From positions 1 through 64,000 of the forward strand of contig JAMPHD010000011.1 in NCBI GenBank assembly GCA_023663635.1: a stretch of DNA of 64,000 bases, given 5' to 3'. Under the pieces are notes generated by a model. That model saw nothing but the letters and a program-made list of their open reading frames with translations, did no database searches and had not been told where the DNA came from. Positions 25,014-33,597 of the stretch are shown here, one piece after another; position 1 is the first letter of the stretch, and each line of letters starts with the position of its first letter. A program made the position numbers and the translations under genes. The DNA comes from Acetatifactor muris. Lineage in GTDB: Bacteria; Bacillota; Clostridia; Lachnospirales; Lachnospiraceae.

Positions 25014-26279
25014 GTGAGCACTTACTTCTTTTGTGTTAAGAAAAGACTGTTCAGCAACAAGTGGATGATGTTTTTGAACATCATGGTCTCATCCCTTGCC
25101 ATGGCGTTTTTATGTCTGGCAGTGACCATACCGCAGATACTGCACCACGGTGAAAATTCGATCAAAAGATCACTGGCGAAGGATTTATCCATGTATGGCG
25201 TGATCCGCAACGGGGACAACGCAATTAATAATGAGAACATTTCAAATTATATTCAGGATATCTATGATTCCCCGGAGGTTGAGGGAATTGGGACATGGGA
25301 TTACAGCGCGTTTGAAGATATGACGACCGTCAACAGCGAGACGGACTATTGGAAAGAGATTCGGGAGATTCAAAGCAGCCATATCAAGGAATTTGGACAG
25401 GATTCCAATGTGCAGTTCGTGTATATGTTGGGTCAGGCGTTTCCGATCAATGATCCGGAACTCTGTCGCGGGAGCGCGGAACAGGTTGGAACAAATGACG
25501 GATGGCTGCTCTATTTGGGATATAATTTTCGGGATATCCCGGTGGGAACGGTGTTCGCGAATGAGCCATATGGAATTTCTTATACAGTGGCGGGGATACT
25601 CCGGGAAAATGCAAGCATCATGGACCAACAGGCCATTTTATGGAATCTGGAAGTGCTACGGTTCAATTACTCCATAGCGGCAGACAATATGTTGGTGGTT
25701 ATCCCGCCCTGCAGCACAAATTATCACAGTATGGATTATTTTTTTGTGTGTGCCGACGGCTATACCTATGAAGAAGCAGTTGCCCGGATCATGCGCGTTG
25801 CCGAACAATATGATATTCAGACGGAGACAGGCAGATTGGATCGCAGATTGGATACCGTGTTATCCTATGCTGACGGTATGTTGAATATTATATCCGGGTT
25901 GGCGGGACTTTTGGCTTTTGCGTCGTTGGTCATGCTGCTGACAGCTCAGTTGTTGACGGCTCTTTTTAGGAAAGATGAATTGGGTGTGTGGCGGATGTTG
26001 GGAATGAGCAGGAAGAAGATTTTTGGAATACTTTTGGGTGAAAATGTGATCAAGATGTTGGTGGCTGCCATTCTCTCATTGGGTTACATCCTTTCGGTTG
26101 AGCGGATCTATATTACCCTTCCTTCCATAGCGCATGAGTTGCGATATATTTTATGGGGGAATATTCCTATTTTTCTGCTGTTATGCGCATTGGTCGCCGC
26201 GGCAGCATGTGCAGCCGTTCCAATGGCATATGTTCAGGACAAGAGCATTCCCGACATTGTTCGCGGGACATGGGAATAA
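25014..26279 (+). CDS. ABC transporter permease, FtsX/MacB-like
   Basis: A 421-residue FtsX-type permease: one N-terminal transmembrane helix (residues about 18-40), an extracytoplasmic domain of some 230 residues, then three C-terminal helices. The cytoplasmic loop LFRKDELGVWRMLGMSRKKI is the coupling-helix signature of MacB-like exporters. GTG start, 8 nt from AGGAG (25001-25005). It forms an operon with a second, frameshifted permease 12 bp downstream and an ATPase. The substrate is unknown; antimicrobial peptide or lipoprotein export are the usual roles. Confidence 0.85.
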   Translation: MSTYFFCVKKRLFSNKWMMFLNIMVSSLAMAFLCLAVTIPQILHHGENSIKRSLAKDLSMYGVIRNGDNAINNENISNYIQDIYDSPEVEGIGTWDYSAFEDMTTVNSETDYWKEIREIQSSHIKEFGQDSNVQFVYMLGQAFPINDPELCRGSAEQVGTNDGWLLYLGYNFRDIPVGTVFANEPYGISYTVAGILRENASIMDQQAILWNLEVLRFNYSIAADNMLVVIPPCSTNYHSMDYFFVCADGYTYEEAVARIMRVAEQYDIQTETGRLDRRLDTVLSYADGMLNIISGLAGLLAFASLVMLLTAQLLTALFRKDELGVWRMLGMSRKKIFGILLGENVIKMLVAAILSLGYILSVERIYITLPSIAHELRYILWGNIPIFLLLCALVAAAACAAVPMAYVQDKSIPDIVRGTWE

Positions 26280-26291
26280 AGGAGGAACCGT

Positions 26292-27029
26292 ATGATAAAA
26301 AGGTTGTTTCGATATAACCGTTTCTTTTCCGTGTTGTTCCTGCTGTCCTTTCTGGTCTCTTTTCTCATTATGTATTACGGACTGAATTTGAACCGACAGT
26401 TGATTCAAGTCAGCGCGACCAAGGAAGATGCGGCATATAAATATGGCTATACGGTAACGGGATTTTTTGATGAAAATATAGGGAGCCATGATGATATCAT
26501 TGCAGAAAGCATGCCGGGCGGAAACATCATCTTCCGGTGTGACGGTCCGGTGGGAGAGGATGTGATCAGCACGAACAGAATTGATGTGGTCTGGTCCCAA
26601 GGGGAAGACATACAGGAGCCCGTGCAATACGAAGATCATACCATGACCGATGCGGCCATAAGGGGACCTGAATGTATCATTGGGGATGCCTGGGAAGATG
26701 AGACTTATGTGATCAATGGAATCCGTTATATACAAGTGTTTAAGATTGAGTGCCGTGTGATCGGGGAGTTCGTGACCAATACGTTTGCCGGTGAAGACAA
26801 GAGATGTATGGTGTTTCGTGACGGTCTGTCGGGGGCGCAGTTAGATAAACTGATTTTTGACACAGGTGATATCCATATTATTTATGAGAGTGAGTTGGCC
26901 GATGAATCGGGGATGTTCAGTAAATGGGTCAGAACTTTTTTGGAGGAAGAAAGCATTGAGGAGACAGAGGGCGCGGATGTATACCAAGTGGGAGGGGGAC
27001 ATTTCTTTCTACAGTATATCTCCCTATAA
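26292..27029 (+). pseudogene. second ABC permease, 5' part of a frameshifted gene
   Basis: N-terminal 245 residues of an FtsX-like permease: a basic start and one transmembrane helix (FFSVLFLLSFLVSFLIMYYG), then the extracytoplasmic domain. AAAGGAGG precedes the ATG. The frame ends at 27029, but the adjacent frame continues with the three missing C-terminal helices. Removing one G from the G5 run at 26994-26998 joins them smoothly (VYQVGG to DISFYSISPYKKVYQGM). I read it as one gene, 26292-27396, carrying a +1 frameshift; a sequencing error or phase variation are alternatives. Confidence 0.75.
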
Positions 27030-27396
27030 AAAAGTCTATCAGGGCATGCTGCTCTTATGCTTTGTCAACTGCGCTTTCCTGGCATATTTCCATGGGGTGA
27101 TGCACCTGTACGAATACATGCTCAAACGCACTTTGGGTTATGGCAGACTAAAGCTCTTCGCGGACATCCTGTGGCAGTTCGCGGTGTTTGAAATGCTCGC
27201 TCTGGCGGCGGCCCTGTTCATCACCTGCGGATATGAGCTGCTGCAGGGAGACCTGAAAGTCTGGTATGACAACATCCGTCTTGGTTTCATGCGGATGGTG
27301 GGGATCTTCGTCCTCTTCGGCGGGGCGCTCAGCCTCTTCCCCATGTGGACGGTCCTGAGAAAGGAGCCCGCGGAGGTGCTGAAAAATACAGATTAG
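26994..27396 (+). pseudogene. second ABC permease, 3' part after the frameshift
   Basis: About 130 residues in the next frame, beginning DISFYSISPYKKVYQGM. Three hydrophobic segments and the loop LKRTLGYGRLKLF match the C-terminal half of an FtsX permease; it ends RKEPAEVLKNTD, the normal C-terminus of this family. No good ribosome-binding site supports independent translation. The ATPase gene follows 37 bp later. Confidence 0.75.
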
Positions 27397-27433
27397 ATAC
27401 GGATGAAATACAGATTAGCAGGAGGAGCAGATC

Positions 27434-28102
27434 ATGATCACGATCAAAGACATTACGAAGACCTACAATAAGAGCAGCAGTGACATGCCGGCATTGCAGG
27501 ACATTTCTTTAGAGATCGCGGACGGAGAGATGGTGGCCATCATGGGCGCGTCGGGCTCCGGCAAGACCACGCTGTTAAATATCATAGGCTGCATGGACCG
27601 CTGGGACAGGGGAGATTATCTGTTTGACGGGACCGATGTGGGGGCGCTAAAGAGGGATAAGTTGGATATGTTCAGGAGGCGGAATTTCGGCTTTATCTTT
27701 CAGCAGTTCGCGCTGCTTAAGGACTACATGGTCAGGGAGAACGTGGAGTTGCCGCTGCGGGCGGTGAACATGCCCAAGAAGAAAAGATATGAGCTTATGA
27801 TGGATATGCTGCAAAAAGTGGGCATGGAGCAGTACGCGGATCAGATCCCCGCCAAGCTCTCGGGGGGACAGCAGCAGCGCTGCGCCATCGCCAGGGCCTT
27901 GGTCACGGAGGCCTCCGTCATATTGGCGGACGAGCCCACCGGAGCGCTGGACAGCAGGACGGGCATGGAGATCATGGAGCTTTTGACCGGGTTGAACCGT
28001 TCCGGCAAGACGGTGATCGTCGTGACCCATGATGAGAAGATCGCGAATATGGCCGCCCGGACGATCCGGTTGGAGGACGGCAGGGTCGTTGCCCCGGCAT
28101 GA
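27434..28102 (+). CDS. ABC transporter ATP-binding protein, MacB/LolD-like
   Basis: A 222-residue ATPase of the FtsX-partner class. Walker A is GASGSGKTT, the Q-loop FIFQQFALL, the signature LSGGQQQR, Walker B VILADEPTG with ALDS D-loop, and the switch VVTHD. It would energise the two permeases upstream; if the second permease is truly broken, the exporter may be non-functional or the intact permease may act as a homodimer. The ribosome-binding site is AGGAGGAG, spaced about 6 nt. Confidence 0.93.
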   Translation: MITIKDITKTYNKSSSDMPALQDISLEIADGEMVAIMGASGSGKTTLLNIIGCMDRWDRGDYLFDGTDVGALKRDKLDMFRRRNFGFIFQQFALLKDYMVRENVELPLRAVNMPKKKRYELMMDMLQKVGMEQYADQIPAKLSGGQQQRCAIARALVTEASVILADEPTGALDSRTGMEIMELLTGLNRSGKTVIVVTHDEKIANMAARTIRLEDGRVVAPA

Positions 28103-28120
28103 CGCCGGGACACAAAAAGT

Positions 28121-28149
28121 TTGATTTTGACACACGCATATTCTATAAT
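28121..28149 (+). promoter_or_regulatory. promoter of the TPR-DUF4125 gene
   Basis: TTGATT (28121-28126), 17-bp spacer and consensus TATAAT (28144-28149), about 70 bp before the start codon. Confidence 0.65.
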
Positions 28150-28220
28150 AAACGGGAGAGTCTGTGAGCAGAGGGCCAAGGCTGTGCCGGGCCCGAGCGG
28201 AATGGGAGAGAGGTGTGCGT

Positions 28221-30560
28221 ATGTCGGATCAAATGAGTGTGTCGGACGTGTTGCAAAAGGTGGATGAATACTACAGTCAAAACAGGGGCCCGGAGGCGGA
28301 GCGGCTCATGCGGGAGGCCATTGCCGGGGCCGTGGACGCAGAGGACAATGAGGGCCTTTTGAAATTGCTGAATGAACTCTTGGGATATTATCGTGAGACA
28401 AGCCAAACAGACAATTCCTATGCCATCGCGGGGCAGTGCATCGGACTTGCGGAGCGCATGGGGCTTGCGGGGACGGTGCCCTATGCCACCACGCTCTTAA
28501 ACGTGGCCAACGCCTACCGGGCGGGCGGCAGATTGGAGGATTCCCTCAAGCTGTATCTGCAGGTGCGAAAGATTTATGATGAGAAACTTAGCCCGGACGA
28601 TATGCTCATAGCGAGCATGGAGAATAATCTGAGCCTTCTCTATCAGGAGATGGGGCGTTTTGCGGAGGCCAAGGAAAGTCTGCTGCGGGCTCTTGCCATC
28701 GTAAAGACCAAGACGGGGATGGATTTTGAACTGGCCGTGACCCATGCCAATCTCGCCACAAGCTGTCTGAACACGGGAGAGCCCGAGGAGGCGCGCGCCT
28801 ATGCGGAGACCTCCATGCGGGAGTTCGAGGCCATGGGATTGGAGGACGCCCACTACGGCGCGGCGCTGTCCGCTCTGGCCACCTTTTTTTTCGGAAAGGG
28901 AGAGTACGGCAGGGCGCAGGGACTCTTTGAGCGGGCCATGGAGATCATGGAGCGGAATCTGGGGCGCAATGAATTTTATGAGAGATTAAAAGAAAACGCG
29001 GAGGCCTGCAGGTCGGCCGCGGCCAAGGCAGATGCCGCGGGGAATGCCGTCGCGGCAGGAGCGGACCCGGGTGCGAAAAATGCCGGCATGAAGGGTCTTG
29101 CCCTCAGTCGCGCGTTTTATGAGCAGTGCGGACGACCCATGATCGCGGAACGATTTTCCGATTATGAGAGCCGGATCGCCGTGGGATTGGCGGGGAAAGG
29201 CTCCGACTGTTTCGGCTATGACGACGCGCAGTCCGCGGACCATGACTGGGGGCCGGAATTTTGTATGTGGGTGACGGAGGAGACCTATGCCGTTATCGGA
29301 GAGAGGTTACAGGAGGCCTATGACGCTCTGCCCGATGAATTCATGGGATACAGGCGCATGGAAAAGTCCGTGAGGCACAGGAGGCGGGGTGTGTTCACCA
29401 TTCCCGGTTTTTTTCAAAATATGGTGGGAGCGCCCTGTTATGAGCAGGCGGACTGGCGGGAAATGCCGGACTATGCCCCGGCCGGAGTGACAAATGGGGA
29501 GATCTTTCGGGATGACGAGGGGATCTTCACCGCGGAGCGCGCCAAATTTATGCAGGGTTGGCCGGAGGAGATCCGCTATCTGAAAATGGCGGACAGCGCG
29601 GCCAAATTTTCTCAGGCGGGACAGTACAACTATCGGCGTGTCCTCAACCGCGGCGATGAGGTGACGGCCCGGATCATGATGGCGGACTGTGCCCGCGAGG
29701 CCATGAAACTGCAGCATTACATCGAGGGAAAATATCCGCCCCATGACAAGTGGCTCTGCCGCAGTGTGCGTGAGTCTGAGGCGGGTGCCGAACTGGCGGC
29801 CCTGTTGGAGAGACTGCCGGATTCCGTGGAGGATGTGGGGGCTTTTCTGGCGCGGGAGCTCTACCGGCAGAGTTTCATCAGCGATTCCGACAATTATCTG
29901 GATGCCCACAGCGGGGAGCTGGTCGGAAAGGCGGCTCTGGCGGCATGCTCGGACGGGGAGTTGGTGAACCGCATCGCCAAAGTGGAATTCGAAGCTTTTG
30001 ACAAAGTAAAGAATGTGGGGGGCCGCGCGGACTGCCAGAACGATTGGCCCACCTTCTCCATCATGCGAAAGAGCCAGTATCTGACTTGGAATCGTGCGAT
30101 GCTGATCCAGTATCTGTATGATTTTACGAGGGAGTTGTCTCTGGGCCATAATCTCATTGAGGAAAAATATGGCAGGATGATGGAGAGCACGGCGCCGGCG
30201 GAGTATGAGACCATGAGGGACCGCTTTCCCGTCATCACGCCTGAGAAGAAGGCGATCATTGAGCAGATCGTGCAGATGCAGGTGGCATGGATGGAGGAAT
30301 TCGCGGCCGAATATCCCGCGCTCGCGGACAATGCCCGCAGTGTGCACAGCAGTGACGACAATATCGCCAACACATCCTATGAGACCTATCTGCGGGGTGA
30401 GATCAGCACTTATTCGGACAAAATGTTGGAACTCTACGGGCGTTATGTGGTGGAGTACGCGAGGAGAGGGGAGAATCTGACCTTTGCCATCATGACCAAC
30501 AGCGTGCGGCTGTACGGCTATGAGAATTTAGACGCGGCGGAGCGTTTCTTGAAATTGTAG
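28221..30560 (+). CDS. TPR protein with DUF4037- and DUF4125-like domains
   Basis: A 779-residue soluble protein. Residues about 1-260 are tetratricopeptide repeats (ATTLLNVANAYRAGGRLEDS, NNLSLLYQEMGRFAEAKESL). The middle contains a DUF4037-like segment (SRIAVGLAGKGSDCFGYDD, then HDWGPEFCMWV), resembling nucleotidyltransferase-fold proteins. The C-terminal 200 residues show the DUF4125 pattern (KVEFEAFDKVKN, GGRADCQNDWPTFSIMRKSQ). The function is unknown. ATG 28221 follows GAGAGAGG (28205-28212). Its final 9 codons, including the stop, are the first of three 36-bp tandem units. Confidence 0.8.
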   Translation: MSDQMSVSDVLQKVDEYYSQNRGPEAERLMREAIAGAVDAEDNEGLLKLLNELLGYYRETSQTDNSYAIAGQCIGLAERMGLAGTVPYATTLLNVANAYRAGGRLEDSLKLYLQVRKIYDEKLSPDDMLIASMENNLSLLYQEMGRFAEAKESLLRALAIVKTKTGMDFELAVTHANLATSCLNTGEPEEARAYAETSMREFEAMGLEDAHYGAALSALATFFFGKGEYGRAQGLFERAMEIMERNLGRNEFYERLKENAEACRSAAAKADAAGNAVAAGADPGAKNAGMKGLALSRAFYEQCGRPMIAERFSDYESRIAVGLAGKGSDCFGYDDAQSADHDWGPEFCMWVTEETYAVIGERLQEAYDALPDEFMGYRRMEKSVRHRRRGVFTIPGFFQNMVGAPCYEQADWREMPDYAPAGVTNGEIFRDDEGIFTAERAKFMQGWPEEIRYLKMADSAAKFSQAGQYNYRRVLNRGDEVTARIMMADCAREAMKLQHYIEGKYPPHDKWLCRSVRESEAGAELAALLERLPDSVEDVGAFLARELYRQSFISDSDNYLDAHSGELVGKAALAACSDGELVNRIAKVEFEAFDKVKNVGGRADCQNDWPTFSIMRKSQYLTWNRAMLIQYLYDFTRELSLGHNLIEEKYGRMMESTAPAEYETMRDRFPVITPEKKAIIEQIVQMQVAWMEEFAAEYPALADNARSVHSSDDNIANTSYETYLRGEISTYSDKMLELYGRYVVEYARRGENLTFAIMTNSVRLYGYENLDAAERFLKL

Positions 30561-30641
30561 GATCCTGTCGCGGCGGAGCGTTTCTTGAAATTGTAGGATC
30601 CTGTCGCGGCGGAGCGCTTCTTGAAATTCCGGGATCCGACC
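30534..30641 (+). repeat. three 36-bp tandem units over the 3' end of the DUF4125 gene
   Basis: Units at 30534-30569, 30570-30605 and 30606-30641. Units 1 and 2 are identical and both encode AAERFLKL plus TAG. Unit 3 has diverged and reads AAERFLKFRDP without a stop, remaining open for a further stretch, so it may preserve the ancestral 3' end. Confidence 0.9.
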
Positions 30642-30749
30642 GCGGGATCGGGAATATTTTGCGTCCAAAATACACATGCTAATCCGGACTAAAGGATATC
30701 GGCGGATCGTATCGTGACCTGCCGTGTGTTTGGAAAGGAGAGTTGTGTC

Positions 30750-31010
30750 ATGGATATAAACGGTTTGCCCATAGAAGGATTTCAGTCCATCAATCTGTCC
30801 GCGGGTCTGGGGGCGGTTCCTCCGCTTTCGGCGTCTTTGAGGGATGACGATGAAGGGACCGCGGATGTGACGGAGTCGGAGATGGAGCATATTATTTTAG
30901 AGTACAAGGCGGCGCAGACGGCGAAAGAGGCGGAAAAAGTGCTGAAGAGAAACGCGCCCGACGGCCGCATGAGCAGGATTTTGGACGGACTGGAGGACGA
31001 ATTTTTTTAA
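30750..31010 (+). CDS. small acidic protein of unknown function
   Basis: An 86-residue soluble, acidic protein. It has a hydrophobic N-terminal stretch too short for a membrane span, an acidic centre (RDDDEGTADVTESEMEH) and a predicted helical C-terminus (EYKAAQTAKEAEKVLKR). ATG 30750 is 9 nt from AAAGGAG (30734-30740), a strong argument that it is translated. I recognise no family. It lies between the 36-bp repeat array and the convergent SDR gene. Confidence 0.6.
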   Translation: MDINGLPIEGFQSINLSAGLGAVPPLSASLRDDDEGTADVTESEMEHIILEYKAAQTAKEAEKVLKRNAPDGRMSRILDGLEDEFF

Positions 31011-31016
31011 AAAGGA

Positions 31017-31742
31017 TCAGAGCCATCCGCCGTCCAGAGCGATCACCTGTCCCGTCAGATAGGCGGGGCCCTGCGTCAGCTGCAATACCAGACGGGCCAC
31101 TTCCTCCGGCTGTCCCAAGCGGTCGGAGGGAATTTCATCCCGCAGATGTTCCATATCTTCCGGCGTGAAACAGGCGTTCATGGCGGTATCAATGACGCCG
31201 CACGCGATGGCGTTCACCCGGATCCCGGAAGGGGCCAGTTCCTTGGCCAGCGCCTTGGTGAAGGCATTCATGCCGCCCTTGGAGGTGGAGTAGGCCACTT
31301 CCATGGACGCGCCGGCGCAGCCCCAGACGGAGGAGATATTGATGATATGTCCGGAATGCTCCCGCAGCATCAGAGGGATGGCCGCCTTGGCCGTGTAAAA
31401 ACAACTGTCCAGATTGACCCCCATGACGCGATGCCATTGCCCGGAAGTCATGTCGGACAAAAGTCCCACATGGGAGATGCCGGCATTGTTCACCAACACA
31501 TCCAGGCGGTCCACATGTGTGTAGATGCGGGCCACGGCCTCCTCATCGCTCATGTCCGCTTGCAGCGCGTCGCAGCGGATCCCAAATTCCCGCGCGAGCA
31601 GTTCGGCGAGTTCCTCCAACGCGTCCATGCTCTTGTCGCAGGTCAGTATCAGGTCATAGCCGTTCTCCGCGAAAATGCGGGCGCTGGCGGCGCCGATCCC
31701 CCGGGAGGCGCCGGTTATGAGAGCGGTTCGGTTTGCGGTCAT
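31017..31742 (-). CDS. SDR family oxidoreductase (FabG-like)
   Basis: Short-chain dehydrogenase/reductase of 241 residues. The nucleotide-binding motif is TGASRGIG at the N-terminus, then NNAGISHVG, the catalytic Ser in INISSVWG and YSTSKGG (Tyr and Lys). It most resembles 3-oxoacyl-ACP reductase-type enzymes, but the substrate is not certain. ATG 31742 is preceded by GGGAGG on the minus strand; the frame extends upstream without a better start. A TTGACA box at 31795-31790 may be its -35. It is convergent with the small acidic gene, the stops 6 bp apart. Confidence 0.88.
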   Translation of the reverse strand: MTANRTALITGASRGIGAASARIFAENGYDLILTCDKSMDALEELAELLAREFGIRCDALQADMSDEEAVARIYTHVDRLDVLVNNAGISHVGLLSDMTSGQWHRVMGVNLDSCFYTAKAAIPLMLREHSGHIINISSVWGCAGASMEVAYSTSKGGMNAFTKALAKELAPSGIRVNAIACGVIDTAMNACFTPEDMEHLRDEIPSDRLGQPEEVARLVLQLTQGPAYLTGQVIALDGGWL

Positions 31743-31972
31743 AAAAATTCCCTCCCTCTTCTGTGGAAATTTATATACTTGTCCTAATTTGTCAAATATT
31801 TGCGAGTCTCGTTGTTTGCAAAGTGTCATTGTGCGGATTGCGCAAGACGGAGGTTTCGCAATCGTTTATATTAATCTCAATTTTTGAACTATTTAATTTA
31901 TATCTATATGGTATACAATATGTAACCTATAATGCGAGGGTATGTTGGTACATGTCCCGTAAGTATATATCA

Positions 31973-31990
31973 TGCCGGTATATGCCGGCA
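31973..31990. repeat. short palindrome in the SDR-trxB gap
   Basis: TGCCGG and CCGGCA flank six bases, a small hairpin of unknown role in the 700-bp gap between the divergent SDR and trxB genes. Confidence 0.4.
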
Positions 31991-32091
31991 CGCAACTGAT
32001 TCCTATCGCGTCAGCGTTGCCGTTTATGCCCTGCCTTTTATGATCTCAAGGATGCCTGCCGGGCGGGATATAATCCCTCCCGTCTCATTCA

Positions 32092-32320
32092 ACGGCCTTT
32101 CATGATCTCGGGACGTCTGCTCCGCCGGGGACGGTGTTTCCATGAGGACCGTTGAAAAACGCCGGTGCTTAGCGAGGTCCCATCGAGCTTAGCACCGCTG
32201 CGTTTTTCGCCGGAGCAATTTATTGCTCCTGGGAGCGTGTCCGAATGAAAACACCGCCCCCGGCGGAGCCCACCCCCTCCGAATGAAAATACCGCCCCCG
32301 GCGGAGCCCACCCCCTCCGA
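32092..32320. repeat. structured, repeat-rich intergenic segment
   Basis: The 700-bp gap 31743-32442 holds no convincing gene. This part contains a large hairpin (about 32154-32207, arms sharing AAAAACGC and GGTGCT), a smaller one (GGAGCAA-TTTA-TTGCTCC near 32213-32230) and two full 38-bp direct repeats starting at 32240 and 32278 with a third truncated at 32316. A minus-strand frame of 113 codons crosses it but its composition follows the repeats. Confidence 0.6.
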
Positions 32321-32374
32321 AATATCCATAATAAGCACAGTATAAAGGCTAACCTCAGTATACCACACTCCACC

Positions 32375-32403
32375 TTGATTTTCCACCACAAAACCGGTAC
32401 ACT
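32375..32403 (+). promoter_or_regulatory. promoter of trxB
   Basis: TTGATT (32375-32380), 17-bp spacer, TACACT (32398-32403), 39 bp before the start codon. Confidence 0.55.
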
Positions 32404-32442
32404 GATTCCACATACCCACAATACAGACAAGGAGAATTCATC

Positions 32443-33357
32443 ATGTACGATGTGATCATCATAGGTTCCGGCCCCGCGGGGCTCTCTGCGGCCATCTACG
32501 GCATCCGGGCCGGCTTAAATCTTTTGGTCTTGGAGCAAAACCCCATGAGCGGCGGGCAGGTCCTGAACACCTACGAGGTGGACAATTATCCGGGTCTTCC
32601 CGGCATCAACGGTTTTGACATGGGACAGGCTTTCAGGGCCCATGCGGACAAGTTGGGCGTAAAATTTGAGGAGGCCCGCGTGAAGGAGATCATCGACAAC
32701 GGGGATTTCAAGACGCTGCGCGCCCGCAGACAGGATTATGAGACCCGGGCGGTGATCGTGGCCACGGGCGCGGAACACGCGCGTCTGGGCGTGCCGGGGG
32801 AGGAGGAACTCTCCGGGATGGGCGTGTCCTATTGCGCCACCTGTGACGGCGCTTTCTTCAAAAATAAGACCGTGGCCGTGGTGGGCGGCGGCGATGTGGC
32901 GTTGGAGGATGCAATTTATCTGGCCCGCGCCTGCGGGAAGGTCTTTCTGATCCACAGACGGGATGAATTGCGGGGAGCGGCCGTGCTGCAGGATGAGTTG
33001 AAGAAACTGCCCAATGTGGAGATCCTCTACAGCCATACGGTGCAGGAGATCCGGGGTGAGGACAGCGTACAGAGCCTCCTGGTCAGGGATCTCAAGGCGG
33101 AGGCGGAGAGAGAGATTTCCGTGGACGGTGTGTTCATCGCGGTGGGCATTCTGCCCAACAGCGCCCTGGTGCGGGAGTTGGTGGAATGTGACGGGGCGGG
33201 CTATGTGTTGGCGGGAGAAAATTGCGCCTGCAGCCGCGAGGGCATCTACGCCGCCGGAGACATCCGCAGGAAACCTCTGCGCCAGATCGTCACGGCGGTG
33301 GCGGACGGGGCAAATGCCGTGGCGGCGGTGGAGGAATTTTTAAGAAAAATTAAGTAA
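32443..33357 (+). CDS. trxB: thioredoxin reductase
   Basis: FAD- and NAD(P)H-dependent thioredoxin reductase, 304 residues. The FAD motif is IIIGSGPAGLSAAIYG, the redox-active disulfide Cys131-Ala-Thr-Cys134 in YCATCDG, the NADP motif VVGGGDVALEDA, and the C-terminal FAD contact YAAGDIRRKPLRQ. It keeps thioredoxin reduced in the cytosol. The ribosome-binding site AAGGAGA is about 9 nt upstream. It is monogenic, with its own promoter and terminator; no thioredoxin gene is adjacent. Related flavoproteins of this size also exist, but CATC and the promoter-proximal architecture support trxB. Confidence 0.9.
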   Translation: MYDVIIIGSGPAGLSAAIYGIRAGLNLLVLEQNPMSGGQVLNTYEVDNYPGLPGINGFDMGQAFRAHADKLGVKFEEARVKEIIDNGDFKTLRARRQDYETRAVIVATGAEHARLGVPGEEELSGMGVSYCATCDGAFFKNKTVAVVGGGDVALEDAIYLARACGKVFLIHRRDELRGAAVLQDELKKLPNVEILYSHTVQEIRGEDSVQSLLVRDLKAEAEREISVDGVFIAVGILPNSALVRELVECDGAGYVLAGENCACSREGIYAAGDIRRKPLRQIVTAVADGANAVAAVEEFLRKIK

Positions 33358-33386
33358 TTTGAAATTTATTACAAATATTTTATGAA

Positions 33387-33421
33387 GAAAAAGGAGGAGC
33401 GTTTTCCGCGCCCTCCTTTTG
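33387..33421 (+). terminator. terminator of trxB
   Basis: AAAGGAGG with CCTCCTTT, extended by an inner GCG/CGC pair, ending in four Ts. Confidence 0.75.
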
Positions 33422-33485
33422 AATTTTCCCAAAAACTCCACAAAATTAAGGATTTTCCGGATTTTAAAACCCCATATGTCGGGTG

Positions 33486-33514
33486 TTGACAAACCGGTTC
33501 GTTCGTGATATATT
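33486..33514 (+). promoter_or_regulatory. promoter of the NlpC/P60 gene
   Basis: Consensus TTGACA (33486-33491), 17-bp spacer, TATATT (33509-33514). Confidence 0.7.
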
Positions 33515-33597
33515 TTAAATCAAACGTAATAATTTTGTAACAAATGAATGCGGTCGGCGATATCGCCGGCGGCTCGGATATAATTCAGGAGGAAAGT

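Noticed and set aside
29307-30347. A 346-codon minus-strand frame opposite the DUF4125 gene
   Set aside because: Histidine-rich, domainless shadow of a strongly supported plus-strand gene.
30534-30641. 36-bp repeats as a CRISPR array
   Set aside because: Units are directly contiguous with no spacers, include a gene's stop codon, and no cas genes occur in the window. The same applies to 21822-21929.
32089-32430. A 113-codon minus-strand gene in the SDR-trxB gap
   Set aside because: Its composition follows the 38-bp DNA repeats and hairpins; no start signal or family is recognised.
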